This document shows, piece after piece, positions 29,075 through 37,812 of a stretch of 64,000 nt of DNA. Source of the DNA: Segatella copri (GTDB lineage: Bacteria > Bacteroidota > Bacteroidia > Bacteroidales > Bacteroidaceae); contig NZ_NMPZ01000016.1 in the NCBI RefSeq assembly GCF_002224675.1, positions 1 to 64,000 of the forward strand, in the 5' to 3' direction. The notes under the pieces were generated by a model, which saw only the letters and a list, made by a program, of their open reading frames with translations, had not been told where the DNA came from and did no database searches. Position numbers and translations under genes: made by a program. The number at the start of each line of letters is the position of its first letter. Within the stretch, counting starts at the first letter, position 1.

Positions 29075-29162
29075 CGAAATTAGCAAAAAAAATCGTAAGT
29101 ATATAGTTTCTATTTGCACAATTTCAGATAAAACCAATGCAAACGTTTGCATAGGTTTTATC
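29075..29162 (-). promoter_or_regulatory. GH77 promoter; operator nested in a 36-nt inverted repeat
   Basis: The perfect palindrome ATGCAAACGTTTGCAT (29137-29152, centre 29144.5) lies 62.5 bp upstream of the first T of a -7-like TAATTTCG (29082-29075). It forms the core of a longer inverted repeat, 29127-29162 (outer arms GATAAAACC and GGTTTTATC, one mismatch), placed eight nt after the MFS stop codon. The same DNA may act as operator and, in RNA, as a terminator. Confidence 0.8.
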
Positions 29163-29169
29163 TATACAC

Positions 29170-30483
29170 TTATTCATGACCTTTGATAATGCCGACAGAC
29201 AAAGCTCCGGCGATAAGCAACACGCCAGCCACAATCATCATATCGCTCTGATGAGAACCAACCAGACCCAGAATAGTACCACCGCAGATGGCAGCCACAA
29301 TCTGAGGAATACAGATGGTTCCGTTGAACAAGCCCAGGTAAGCGCCCATGTGCCCATAACCCTGCAGAGCATTGGTCACGAAAGTGAAAGGCATCGCCAA
29401 CATGGCAGCCCAGCCGGCACCAATCATCAGGAATGGAATAAACTGCAGATACTGATCATGCAGGAATGGGATGAGAGCGAAGCCCACACCACCTATAATC
29501 AAGCTCACACTATAAGCCATCTTGGTATTCTTGAACTGAGGAAGAACCACTGCCCAGAGCACACTACCTACTGCCTGAACGGCAAAGAGGATGCCTACCC
29601 AGTTGCCTGCCGCCTGGAACTCTGCCGACTTAGGATCGGTGGTATTCCATACAGTCTCGGCGATGGCACCTGTAGAATAGTTCCAGAGATAAAGGAAAGC
29701 AGCCCAACAGAAGAACTGAACCAGTCCTACCTTCCAGAAAGTAGAAGGTGCGTTTTTCAAGAGGGTAATCCAGTCTGCCTTGCCCTCTTCTTCCTTTTCT
29801 ACCTCGCCAGCTACACCATTATAGGCAGCATACTGCTGAGGATTCCACTCCTTCACCTTCATCGTGGTATAGATGACACAGAGGATGAGGATAGCGGCAC
29901 CTACATAGAATGACCAGATGACGGAATCAGGCACCACGCCTTCTTCGGCTACATTCTTGATACCCAGGAAGGTAAAGAGGAATGGGAAGATATATCCGGC
30001 TACAGAACCGGCATTGCAGAGGAAACTCTGGATAGAGTAAGCCTTTGCCTTCTGCTTCTCGTTTACCATATCGCCTACCAGCATCTTGAAAGGCTGCATC
30101 GCCATATTGATGCTCGTATCGAGGAACATCAGGGCAATCAAGCCGAAGAGCATCGCTCCGCTTACCGTCAGACCGAGAGAACCGGAATTCGGCAGCAGGC
30201 ACATCACGAGTACGGCTATCGTGGCTCCCACAAAGAGATAAGGGATGCGGCGACCAAAACGGCACCAGGTCTTGTCACTCAATGTGCCGACAATAGGCTG
30301 TACAAGGATTCCCATCAATGGAGGGAGAATCCAGAAATAACTCAAGTTGTGTGGATCAGCACCCAACGTTGCAAAGATTCGGGAGATGTTGGCGCTCTGA
30401 AGAGCGTAGGCAATCTGCACTCCGAAGAATCCGAAGCTCAGGTTCCAGAGCTTCCAGAAACTTAAATCAGGTTTTTGTGTCAT
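29170..30483 (-). CDS. MFS maltose/maltodextrin symporter (SLC45/GPH-like)
   Basis: An inner-membrane carrier that should bring maltose or maltodextrins to the cytosolic GH77. 437 residues with 12 hydrophobic segments. Family hallmarks are the N-terminal SFWKLWNLSFGFFGVQIAYA, the loop GTLSDKTWCRFGRRIPY between helices 2 and 3, and MAMQPFKMLVGDMV. The ATG at 30483 is preferred to an upstream TTG at 30507. It starts 26 nt after the LacI stop on the same strand, so regulator and transporter form one operon under the divergent LacI/susC control region. The substrate is inferred from neighbours. Confidence 0.9.
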   Translation of the reverse strand: MTQKPDLSFWKLWNLSFGFFGVQIAYALQSANISRIFATLGADPHNLSYFWILPPLMGILVQPIVGTLSDKTWCRFGRRIPYLFVGATIAVLVMCLLPNSGSLGLTVSGAMLFGLIALMFLDTSINMAMQPFKMLVGDMVNEKQKAKAYSIQSFLCNAGSVAGYIFPFLFTFLGIKNVAEEGVVPDSVIWSFYVGAAILILCVIYTTMKVKEWNPQQYAAYNGVAGEVEKEEEGKADWITLLKNAPSTFWKVGLVQFFCWAAFLYLWNYSTGAIAETVWNTTDPKSAEFQAAGNWVGILFAVQAVGSVLWAVVLPQFKNTKMAYSVSLIIGGVGFALIPFLHDQYLQFIPFLMIGAGWAAMLAMPFTFVTNALQGYGHMGAYLGLFNGTICIPQIVAAICGGTILGLVGSHQSDMMIVAGVLLIAGALSVGIIKGHE

Positions 30484-30509
30484 ATTGTTGTTATTTAAAT
30501 ATTTCAATT

Positions 30510-31535
30510 TTATCTTGTTGTTCCTCGAACCACCAGACGAGTTCTTACCACTCGTTTCTCAACGTCATGCGTAGGGGTGGATCCTTCCACCTGTCCGATG
30601 AGAATATTGGCAGCCTCTTCGCCTACTGCCACTCCACGCTGTTCTACCGTAGTGAGCATCGGATCGCAAGCCTTGGCTCTGTCGCCATTGGTAAAGCCGC
30701 AGATACTGATGTCATTCGGCACATCGAAGCCCATTCGCTTGGCAGTATAGAGAATGCCTATCGCCGTATCATCATTGATGGCGAAGAAAGCATCCGGATG
30801 ATTTTCCTCCCTCAATATCTCTGGTGTAAGCACCTCTGCCTGGGCACGGTTATCACAGATTCTCACCCAGTCGGGGTTCTCCGTCAATCCGTGCTTCACC
30901 AGTGCATCATGATAACCGTTATAACGGTTCTTGGAGATTTCCAGATTCATCGGCGAACCGTAGAAGGCTATCTTCTTGCAGCCCGTATCCACCAGATGGG
31001 TAACGGCGGTAAAGGCGCCCATATAGTCATCTACTACCACTCGGGAGCAGTTCACGCCCGTACAGATTCTATCGTAGAAGACGAGAGGCACGCCATTGTT
31101 CATCAACTTCTCGAAATGTGCGTACTGCTTGGTATCCTTCGCCTGTGATACGATGATACCGCATACCTTATTCTTATAGAAGTCCTCGCAGATGGCCACT
31201 TCCTTGTCGTATCTTTCGTTACTCTGTGCCACCATCACACGATATCCGCGGGCTCTCGCCTCCTCCTCTATGCCCGAAAGGACGGACATAAAATAATAAT
31301 GTACGAACTCCGGCACAATGACTCCGATGACCTTCATCGGCTGTACCTTGCTATGGCGCAAAGCCTCACCAAGCATGTTCGGAAAGAAATTATGTTCACG
31401 TGCAAAAGTCTGAATACGCTCCTTCTGGGCAGCACTGATTCTAGGACTGTCCTTCAATGCCCGGCTCACTGTAGCAACACTGACTCCCAGTTCGCGAGCT
31501 ATATCTTTCATTGTTATGTTGTTATTTTCGTTCAT
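30510..31535 (-). CDS. LacI/GalR-family regulator of the starch regulon
   Basis: A DNA-binding sugar-responsive regulator, 341 residues. The N-terminal LacI HTH is ITMKDIARELGVSVATVSRA followed by hinge residues to ~60. The periplasmic-binding-protein-like sensor domain (~65-335) has IGVIVPEFVHYYF, VVVDDYMGAF and FFAINDDTAIGI. It is divergent from the starch susC, sharing an operator midway between them, and co-transcribed with the MFS carrier. Four matching palindromes precede starch genes in this window, always ~62 bp before the -7 box. That position suits an activator better than a repressor. Effector unknown; maltose or a maltodextrin is the natural guess. Confidence 0.93.
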   Translation of the reverse strand: MNENNNITMKDIARELGVSVATVSRALKDSPRISAAQKERIQTFAREHNFFPNMLGEALRHSKVQPMKVIGVIVPEFVHYYFMSVLSGIEEEARARGYRVMVAQSNERYDKEVAICEDFYKNKVCGIIVSQAKDTKQYAHFEKLMNNGVPLVFYDRICTGVNCSRVVVDDYMGAFTAVTHLVDTGCKKIAFYGSPMNLEISKNRYNGYHDALVKHGLTENPDWVRICDNRAQAEVLTPEILREENHPDAFFAINDDTAIGILYTAKRMGFDVPNDISICGFTNGDRAKACDPMLTTVEQRGVAVGEEAANILIGQVEGSTPTHDVEKRVVRTRLVVRGTTR

Positions 31536-31554
31536 GTTGTCTTAAATCACACTG

Positions 31555-31693
31555 CAAAATTAGGCAAATATCCGCTATTTTGTACCTTTTTTGTTGACCT
31601 AAATCAAGCAAAAGGAATGCAAACGTTTGCGCACAAGAAATAACGGAATTAACTGAAAAATAGTACATCGTATCGAAAAAGACTTTAATTTTG
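31555..31693. promoter_or_regulatory. Divergent lacI / susC promoters sharing one operator
   Basis: One palindrome, ATGCAAACGTTTGCGC (31617-31632, centre 31624.5), sits between two identical -7 boxes TAATTTTG. The lacI box on the minus strand (31562-31555) is 62.5 bp away and the susC box on the plus strand (31686-31693) is 61.5 bp away. Neither promoter has a good TTTG -33 element. The susC leader is about 115 nt. Confidence 0.85.
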
Positions 31694-31815
31694 CACCCAG
31701 AAAGAATAAACAATTAGACAACTCGACCTCTTTACATAAACAGGCCAGAGACTAAAAGCAGAATATTCATTTTAAGAATAACAATAGTATAAACATAAAC
31801 TTAAAAATCGAGCAA

Positions 31816-34800
31816 ATGATGAAGCAGGTAAAAATTAAATTGCCTCTCAGAGCGTTGACCCTAGCAAGCGGTCTGCTTCTGACGGTGAGTTCCTTTGCGC
31901 AGAGTAATGCAATTAAGGGACATGTGAAGGATGCTTCCGGTGAGCCTATCATGGGTGCTACCATTACAGTTAACGGTAAGGCAGTGGGCATTACCGACAT
32001 GGATGGTAACTTCTCAGTTGATGCAGCGCCAGGTGCCAATCTTACTTTCACTTATCTTGGAATGACACCAAAAACAATCAAAGCAACATCTAACATGATG
32101 ATTACCTTGGTTGACGACCAGAAGTCTTTGAACGAGGTCGTTGTCATCGGTTATGGTCGTGCTAAGAAGAACGACTTGACTGGTTCTGTTACAGCTATCA
32201 AGCCAGATGAGATGTCAAAGGGTATCACAAGCAGTGCCTCTGATATGTTGGTAGGTAAGATTGCCGGTGTTGACGTACAGACTGGTGGCGGTCAGCCTGG
32301 TTCTGGCGCACAGATTCGTATCCGTGGTGGTGCTTCTCTGAGTGCTTCTAATGACCCTCTCTACGTAATCGATGGTTTGGCTATTGATAACAACAACCTT
32401 ACTGGTACAAGTAACGTCTTAGCGATGATAAACCCTAACGATATCGAGAGTTTCACCGTATTGAAAGACGCTTCCGCTACCGCTATTTATGGTTCTCGTG
32501 CATCTAATGGTGTCATCATCATTACAACCAAGAAGGGACGTTCTGGACAGAGACCAACTGTTACCTATAATGGCGATGTTACAGTATCTACCATCCAGAA
32601 GAAATATGAGGTAATGAATGCCAGCGAATACAAGCAGGCTCTTACCAATCTGGGTATTGACACTAGCGGTTTGGGAACTGCCGATACGGACTGGCAGGAT
32701 GAGATTTTCCGTACAGCCATCTCTACCAAGCATAACCTCAGTATTCAGGGCGGCTTGAAGGATATGCCATATCGAATTGGTTTAGGTTTCGATGACAACA
32801 ATGGTATCGTCAAGACTACTTGGATGAAGCGTTTCAATACTTCTGTCAATTTGGCTCCTTCCTTCCTCGATAAGCACTTGAACGTCAACTTCACAGCGAA
32901 GTATATGTTCGAGAAGGATCGCTATGCAAGTTTTGGTGATGCCATCGGTAATGCACTGACCATGGATCCTACACAGCCTGTTCGTGTAAGCGACCCTATG
33001 TACAATTGCGTAGGTGGATATTTCCAGTATCTGGACAATGCGGGTAACACAATTACTGATCCTAACTGGACAAAGATTGCCAAGGCTCAAGTACCTCAAA
33101 ACCCTGTGGCTCTCCTCGACAACCAGAAGATAATGGCCAACACCAATGACATTTCATCAAATCTTGAGGTGGACTATAAGATTCATGGTTTCGAAGACTT
33201 GCATTTACATGCTGCTATAGGTGCACAGTACACAGATGCCAAGCAGCACAATGATATAAACAAGTATTCCTCTTCTAATAACTATTTTGGTTATTACAAG
33301 ACAGACCATCAATACAAATACAGCATCGAAGGAAAAGCTTTTGCCGAATATGCCCACAAGTTTGGTGTACACGACATCGACATCATGGCAGGTGCTGAGC
33401 AGAGCCACTTCCACAGAGTAAGCTATAACTTCGGAAGCGGTATTGATGAGTACTTGAGAGATAAGGATCCAAAGATGGTTGATGGTGAATGGAACTATGT
33501 AAATAACCCTACATATCAGAAGAACACCATGTGGAAGAGTCACAACTCTTTGGTATCTTACTTCGGACGTTTCAACTATAACCTGTTAGATCGTTATCTG
33601 CTTACAGCTACATTCCGTGCCGATGGTTCTTCTCGTTTCAGAGATGGCAAGAAGTGGGGTTACTTCCCAGCTGCAGCTTTTGCATGGAAAATCAACAACG
33701 AGCCTTTCCTCAAGAATGTAAAATGGATTGACGAATTGAAACTCCGCTTGGGCTGGGGTAAGACAGGTCAGCAGAATGGTATTGATGACTTCTACTATGC
33801 TCCTGTATATACAGTCAGCGATACTTATGCACAGTATCCATTTGGTGACAAATATTACACAACAATGCGCCCATCCAAGTACAATCCAGACTTGACATGG
33901 GAGAAGACTACAACTTACAATGGAGGTCTCGACTTCACCGCTCTCAATGGCCGTTTCGGCTTTAATGTAGATGGTTACTATCGTAAGACTACCGACCTTT
34001 TGGCAACCGTTGCCATTGCCGGTGGTACCAACTTTGGCGACCAACTCTTGAAGAACATCGGTTCTGTAGAAAACTATGGTGTAGAATTGGCATTCAATGT
34101 AAAACCTATCGTTACCAAGGACTTCTTGTGGGATGTAACCTACAACGTAGGATGGAACCACAACGAAATCACTAAGTTGGAGGCTGGTTTACAAGACTGG
34201 ACTTGGACAGGCAGCAAGGTGTCTCGTGGTAACAACACATTGGTACAGGTAAACAAGGTCGGCGAACCTCTCAATTCTTTCTATGTTTTCCAGCAGGTTT
34301 ACGACGAGAACGGCAAGCCTATCGAGGGATTGTATGTTGACCGTGACGGTAATGGAAAGATTGATAATGACGACCGTTATTGCTACAAGAACCCTGCTCC
34401 TGATGTAATCATGGGTTTCACCACTAAGTTCATCTATAAGAACTGGGACTTCAGTGCAGCTTTCCATGCTTCTATCGGCAACTATGTGTATTACGATTTC
34501 CTGAACTCCAAAGCTGAGTTGATGAAAATCAATGAAACTAACCTCTTCAGAAACACAACTGCAGAAGCCGTCGAACTTGGCTTTAAGGGTACAACTGATC
34601 TCACGACCAATGCCAGCGACTACTTCGTACGCAATGCGTCTTACCTGAAGTGTAGCAACATGACTTTGGGATATAGCTTCCCTGCATTGATCAAGGCTGG
34701 TGCCGAGAAGATTTGCAGCGGACGTATCTACTTCACAGTTCAGAATCCATTCATCATTACCAAGTATAAGGGTATCGACCCAGAGGTAAGCAACGGTATC

Positions 34801-34860
34801 GATAGCAATCCTTACCCACGTCCAATAAGCTTCCAGCTTGGTTTGAATCTTAACTTCTAA
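31816..34860 (+). CDS. susC: SusC-type TonB-dependent starch/maltodextrin transporter
   Basis: The outer-membrane beta-barrel that imports maltodextrins with SusD. 1014 residues: signal peptide ending SSFAQ, carboxypeptidase-like N-terminal extension (IKGHVKDASGEPIMGATITV), a TonB-box region near LNEVVVIGYGRAKK, plug motifs (IRIRGGASLS, PLYVIDGLA, ATAIYGSRASNGVIIITTKKG) and a C-terminal barrel ending LGLNLNF. First gene of susC-susD-susE-susF with short gaps (20, 38 and 17 nt). Transcribed from the LacI-operator promoter. Starch specificity is deduced from the flanking GH13/GH97/GH77 genes. Confidence 0.95.
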   Translation: MMKQVKIKLPLRALTLASGLLLTVSSFAQSNAIKGHVKDASGEPIMGATITVNGKAVGITDMDGNFSVDAAPGANLTFTYLGMTPKTIKATSNMMITLVDDQKSLNEVVVIGYGRAKKNDLTGSVTAIKPDEMSKGITSSASDMLVGKIAGVDVQTGGGQPGSGAQIRIRGGASLSASNDPLYVIDGLAIDNNNLTGTSNVLAMINPNDIESFTVLKDASATAIYGSRASNGVIIITTKKGRSGQRPTVTYNGDVTVSTIQKKYEVMNASEYKQALTNLGIDTSGLGTADTDWQDEIFRTAISTKHNLSIQGGLKDMPYRIGLGFDDNNGIVKTTWMKRFNTSVNLAPSFLDKHLNVNFTAKYMFEKDRYASFGDAIGNALTMDPTQPVRVSDPMYNCVGGYFQYLDNAGNTITDPNWTKIAKAQVPQNPVALLDNQKIMANTNDISSNLEVDYKIHGFEDLHLHAAIGAQYTDAKQHNDINKYSSSNNYFGYYKTDHQYKYSIEGKAFAEYAHKFGVHDIDIMAGAEQSHFHRVSYNFGSGIDEYLRDKDPKMVDGEWNYVNNPTYQKNTMWKSHNSLVSYFGRFNYNLLDRYLLTATFRADGSSRFRDGKKWGYFPAAAFAWKINNEPFLKNVKWIDELKLRLGWGKTGQQNGIDDFYYAPVYTVSDTYAQYPFGDKYYTTMRPSKYNPDLTWEKTTTYNGGLDFTALNGRFGFNVDGYYRKTTDLLATVAIAGGTNFGDQLLKNIGSVENYGVELAFNVKPIVTKDFLWDVTYNVGWNHNEITKLEAGLQDWTWTGSKVSRGNNTLVQVNKVGEPLNSFYVFQQVYDENGKPIEGLYVDRDGNGKIDNDDRYCYKNPAPDVIMGFTTKFIYKNWDFSAAFHASIGNYVYYDFLNSKAELMKINETNLFRNTTAEAVELGFKGTTDLTTNASDYFVRNASYLKCSNMTLGYSFPALIKAGAEKICSGRIYFTVQNPFIITKYKGIDPEVSNGIDSNPYPRPISFQLGLNLNF

Positions 34861-34880
34861 AAATAAAAAAGGAGACAATT

Positions 34881-36566
34881 ATGAAAAAAATATTTATAAC
34901 GACTGCAATGGCAAGTATGTTGTGCATGGGCTTTGTCTCTTGCGCAGACGAACTGAATATCAAGTCCATTGACCCACAGTCTTCCCCAACATATACTGTA
35001 GAAGGTCTCTTGGCTAAACAGTATGCAACCCTTGGTCTTACTGGTCAAAAAGGCCCAGCAGGTTCAGCAGACTTGAGTGGCGACGAGGGTGAAAGTGGAT
35101 TCATTCGTACCATTTTCAACCTGCAAGAGTTAATGACCGACGAGACAGCATGGGCATATCAGAACGATAATGCTATTGCCCCTATCACCAACTTCAGTTG
35201 GAATAGTGGTAATGACCGTGTGAACTGGGCATATCAGCGCCTCATTTTCGACATCACACTGTACAACCAGTTTATTTTCGAGCAATCAGGTAGCTTGAGC
35301 GAAGACAGAATCGCAGAAGTTCGTTTTCTCCGTGCTCTGAACTACTATTATTTCCTTGACCTGTTTCGCAAGGCTCCATTCAAGGACACTTTCGACAACA
35401 ATCTCCCTACCGAGAAAAGCGGCAAGGATCTCTATGAGTGGTTGGATAATGAGTTGACCACCATCGAACCTATGATGGCTGAGGTGGGTGCTTATAATAA
35501 CAGTGAGAATTTCGGACGTGCCGACCGTGGCGCAGCATACGCACTCCATGCCCGCTTGGCTCTTAACTCTGAAGTTTATACCGATGGTCAGGTAAAGGAC
35601 TACCAGAAGGCTATTCATTATTGCGACGAGATTATCAACAGCGGTAAATACGATCTTTGTCGTGCAGAAAAGAATGGCTGGAGCGGTTATCAGCAGCTGT
35701 TCATGGGCGACAATGACTGCAACCCTGAGGCTATGAAAGAAATCATCTTCCCTATCCGTCAGGATGGTTTGAAGGCTCGTGCGTATGCAGGTACCACATA
35801 CCTCGTATCAGCAGCTACTATAGGTGGTATGCCTTACGCAAGCACACAAGACCCATGGAAATGTATGTTTGCCCGCGAAAACCTTATTGAGAAGTTCTTC
35901 CCTAACAAGGACATCCCAATGGCTAAAGTTGATGATGTTTTGAGCAATCCTACACAAGAAGAGGTGAGAGCTAAGGATAGCGAGAAGGGCATCGGTACAG
36001 CAGACGTAATCGCAAAGGCTGGAGACGACCGCGCCCTGTTCTATATGGGTGTAGGTGGCTGCGAAACAGGAAAAGTTCGTACTATCAATCCAGGTGAGAA
36101 CATCACAGGTCCTCTGAATGGTGCATCTTTTGTAAAGTGGAGCAATCTCCATGCAGATGGTTCCACACAGCACGATCAGAACTATTCAGATACAGACTTC
36201 CCTATGTTCCGTTTGGCAGAAATCTATCTGACCCGTGCAGAGGCTAAGTACCGTCTCAACGGCAGTCACAGTCAGGAAGGTTTGGCTGATATCCAGTATG
36301 TTCAGGACCGTGCCCACCGTCAGTTAAGAGCTACATCAGTAGATGAGCAGACCCTTATCGATGAATGGTGCCGCGAGTTCTTTATGGAAGGTCGCCGTCG
36401 TTCAGACTTGGTTCGCTTTGGCTTGTTCACAGGTTCTAAGTACCTCTGGAGTTTCAAGGGTGGTGTAGAAAAAGGTGCTGGTACTCCAGCATACTACGAC
36501 ATCTATCCAATGCCAGACAATGAGATCAAGAACAACCCTAACTTGCATCAGAACCCAAAATACTAA
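34881..36566 (+). CDS. susD: SusD-type starch-binding lipoprotein
   Basis: A surface lipoprotein that caps SusC and binds starch helices. 561 residues with SPII lipobox GFVSC (C21) followed by ADELNIKSIDPQSS. SusD helical repeats follow: EVRFLRALNYYYFLDLFRKA and RADRGAAYALHARLALNSEV. The C-terminal RagB/SusD motif MFRLAEIYLTRAEAKYRLNG precedes FMEGRRRSDLVRFG. Twenty nt after susC. N-terminal length and these blocks are those of SusD homologues from Prevotella and Bacteroides starch loci. Confidence 0.95.
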   Translation: MKKIFITTAMASMLCMGFVSCADELNIKSIDPQSSPTYTVEGLLAKQYATLGLTGQKGPAGSADLSGDEGESGFIRTIFNLQELMTDETAWAYQNDNAIAPITNFSWNSGNDRVNWAYQRLIFDITLYNQFIFEQSGSLSEDRIAEVRFLRALNYYYFLDLFRKAPFKDTFDNNLPTEKSGKDLYEWLDNELTTIEPMMAEVGAYNNSENFGRADRGAAYALHARLALNSEVYTDGQVKDYQKAIHYCDEIINSGKYDLCRAEKNGWSGYQQLFMGDNDCNPEAMKEIIFPIRQDGLKARAYAGTTYLVSAATIGGMPYASTQDPWKCMFARENLIEKFFPNKDIPMAKVDDVLSNPTQEEVRAKDSEKGIGTADVIAKAGDDRALFYMGVGGCETGKVRTINPGENITGPLNGASFVKWSNLHADGSTQHDQNYSDTDFPMFRLAEIYLTRAEAKYRLNGSHSQEGLADIQYVQDRAHRQLRATSVDEQTLIDEWCREFFMEGRRRSDLVRFGLFTGSKYLWSFKGGVEKGAGTPAYYDIYPMPDNEIKNNPNLHQNPKY

Positions 36567-36604
36567 ATTGTTAGGAAACAAGATTTAATTTAAAGAAATC
36601 AATT

Positions 36605-37795
36605 ATGAAAAAGATATTCAAATTAATGTTGCTGCCAGCGTTGGTACTTCCTTTGCTCTTTACATCCTGTGATGAAGACAGAGACAGCAACCCAACATTG
36701 GATCTGAGTCATCTTGCTGAGGGATTTGTATTGAACACTCCTGCTCTTGCAGAAAACAATACCTATGATCTCAAGAGTGCAAAAAACCTTGTGCTTACAT
36801 GCTCTCAGCCAAATTATGGTGATGCACCTTACGCAGTGAAGTACTATGCACAGGTTTCTATCGACCCTGCATTCGCCAATGATCCTACAACCACTCATAC
36901 AGAGTTGGCGACATACGCAGAGAATGCAAGCAACTTGGAATTTAATGCATCCGAAGCAAACGATGCTATCGTATCACTCTTCCAGGCAGCCAATCCAGAC
37001 ACAAGCGTTCCTGAGGAAATGCCTATTTACGTCCGTCTTCGCGGAGTCATTAGCGGTACTTTGAATCAAACCTTGGGCGAGACCTATTCAAATGTCATTA
37101 CCCTGCCTTCTGTCAAGGCTACCTACGAGGCTCCTGACGCTAAGTTCACAGATAACCTCTTCTTGATTGGAAGTTCTATCCAGACTCCATGGCAGAGTTG
37201 GAAAGCTATTCCTAAGGTAGAAGGCTTGGATGGCAATTACTATGGTATCATCTACGTGCCAGCTGGTGGCGAATTCAAGTGGGGTACCGAGAACAATGAC
37301 TATCGCGGCATCAACCGTATCACCATAGACGATCAAGCCGAAGCAGGTATCTCTGAAGGTGAAAACCAAAACATCAAGGTGGCCAACGCAGGCTGGTACA
37401 CACTCCACTTCAAGGGTAAGATTACCGAAGATAAGAAGAACATCGAATGGACAATGACTATTTACAAAACTCAGGTTTACCTGATTGGTGGTTGTATTGG
37501 TCAAAGCACTTGGGGCCATGCTGACGAAAATGCTCTGACTCCTCCAGCTGAACCAACTGGTGAATGGGTTTCTCCTGCATTCACAGCCAGTGAAGAGCTT
37601 CGTGTTTCAGTCAAGGTCGGTAGCATCGACTGGTATCGCACAGAGTTCACGGTTCACAATGGCGATGTGTTCTGGCGTAAATATAATATGCCAAACAACT
37701 GGGCTGAAACCATGGGTGCAGATTACTCTGTTAAGCCTGCCGTTGGCACGAAGTTGTATGTCAACTTTGATACAAATAAAGCAGAAGTTAGATAA
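36605..37795 (+). CDS. susE: SusE-like surface starch-binding lipoprotein
   Basis: 396 residues, lipobox LLFTSC (C22) followed by DEDRDSN, an acidic surface-export context. An N-terminal SusE-type Ig-like domain (~30-165: VLNTPALAENNTYDLKSAKN...LTCSQPNYG) is followed by two starch-binding-like beta-sandwiches, at ~180-290 (NLFLIGSSIQTPW...FKWGTENNDYRG) and ~290-396 (VYLIGGCIGQSTWG). Repeated LIG...W motifs and surface aromatics fit SusE/F carbohydrate-binding modules. Third gene of the operon. Starch binding is inferred from family and position. Confidence 0.85.
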   Translation: MKKIFKLMLLPALVLPLLFTSCDEDRDSNPTLDLSHLAEGFVLNTPALAENNTYDLKSAKNLVLTCSQPNYGDAPYAVKYYAQVSIDPAFANDPTTTHTELATYAENASNLEFNASEANDAIVSLFQAANPDTSVPEEMPIYVRLRGVISGTLNQTLGETYSNVITLPSVKATYEAPDAKFTDNLFLIGSSIQTPWQSWKAIPKVEGLDGNYYGIIYVPAGGEFKWGTENNDYRGINRITIDDQAEAGISEGENQNIKVANAGWYTLHFKGKITEDKKNIEWTMTIYKTQVYLIGGCIGQSTWGHADENALTPPAEPTGEWVSPAFTASEELRVSVKVGSIDWYRTEFTVHNGDVFWRKYNMPNNWAETMGADYSVKPAVGTKLYVNFDTNKAEVR

Positions 37796-37812
37796 TTTAA
37801 GATCAAAGCAAA

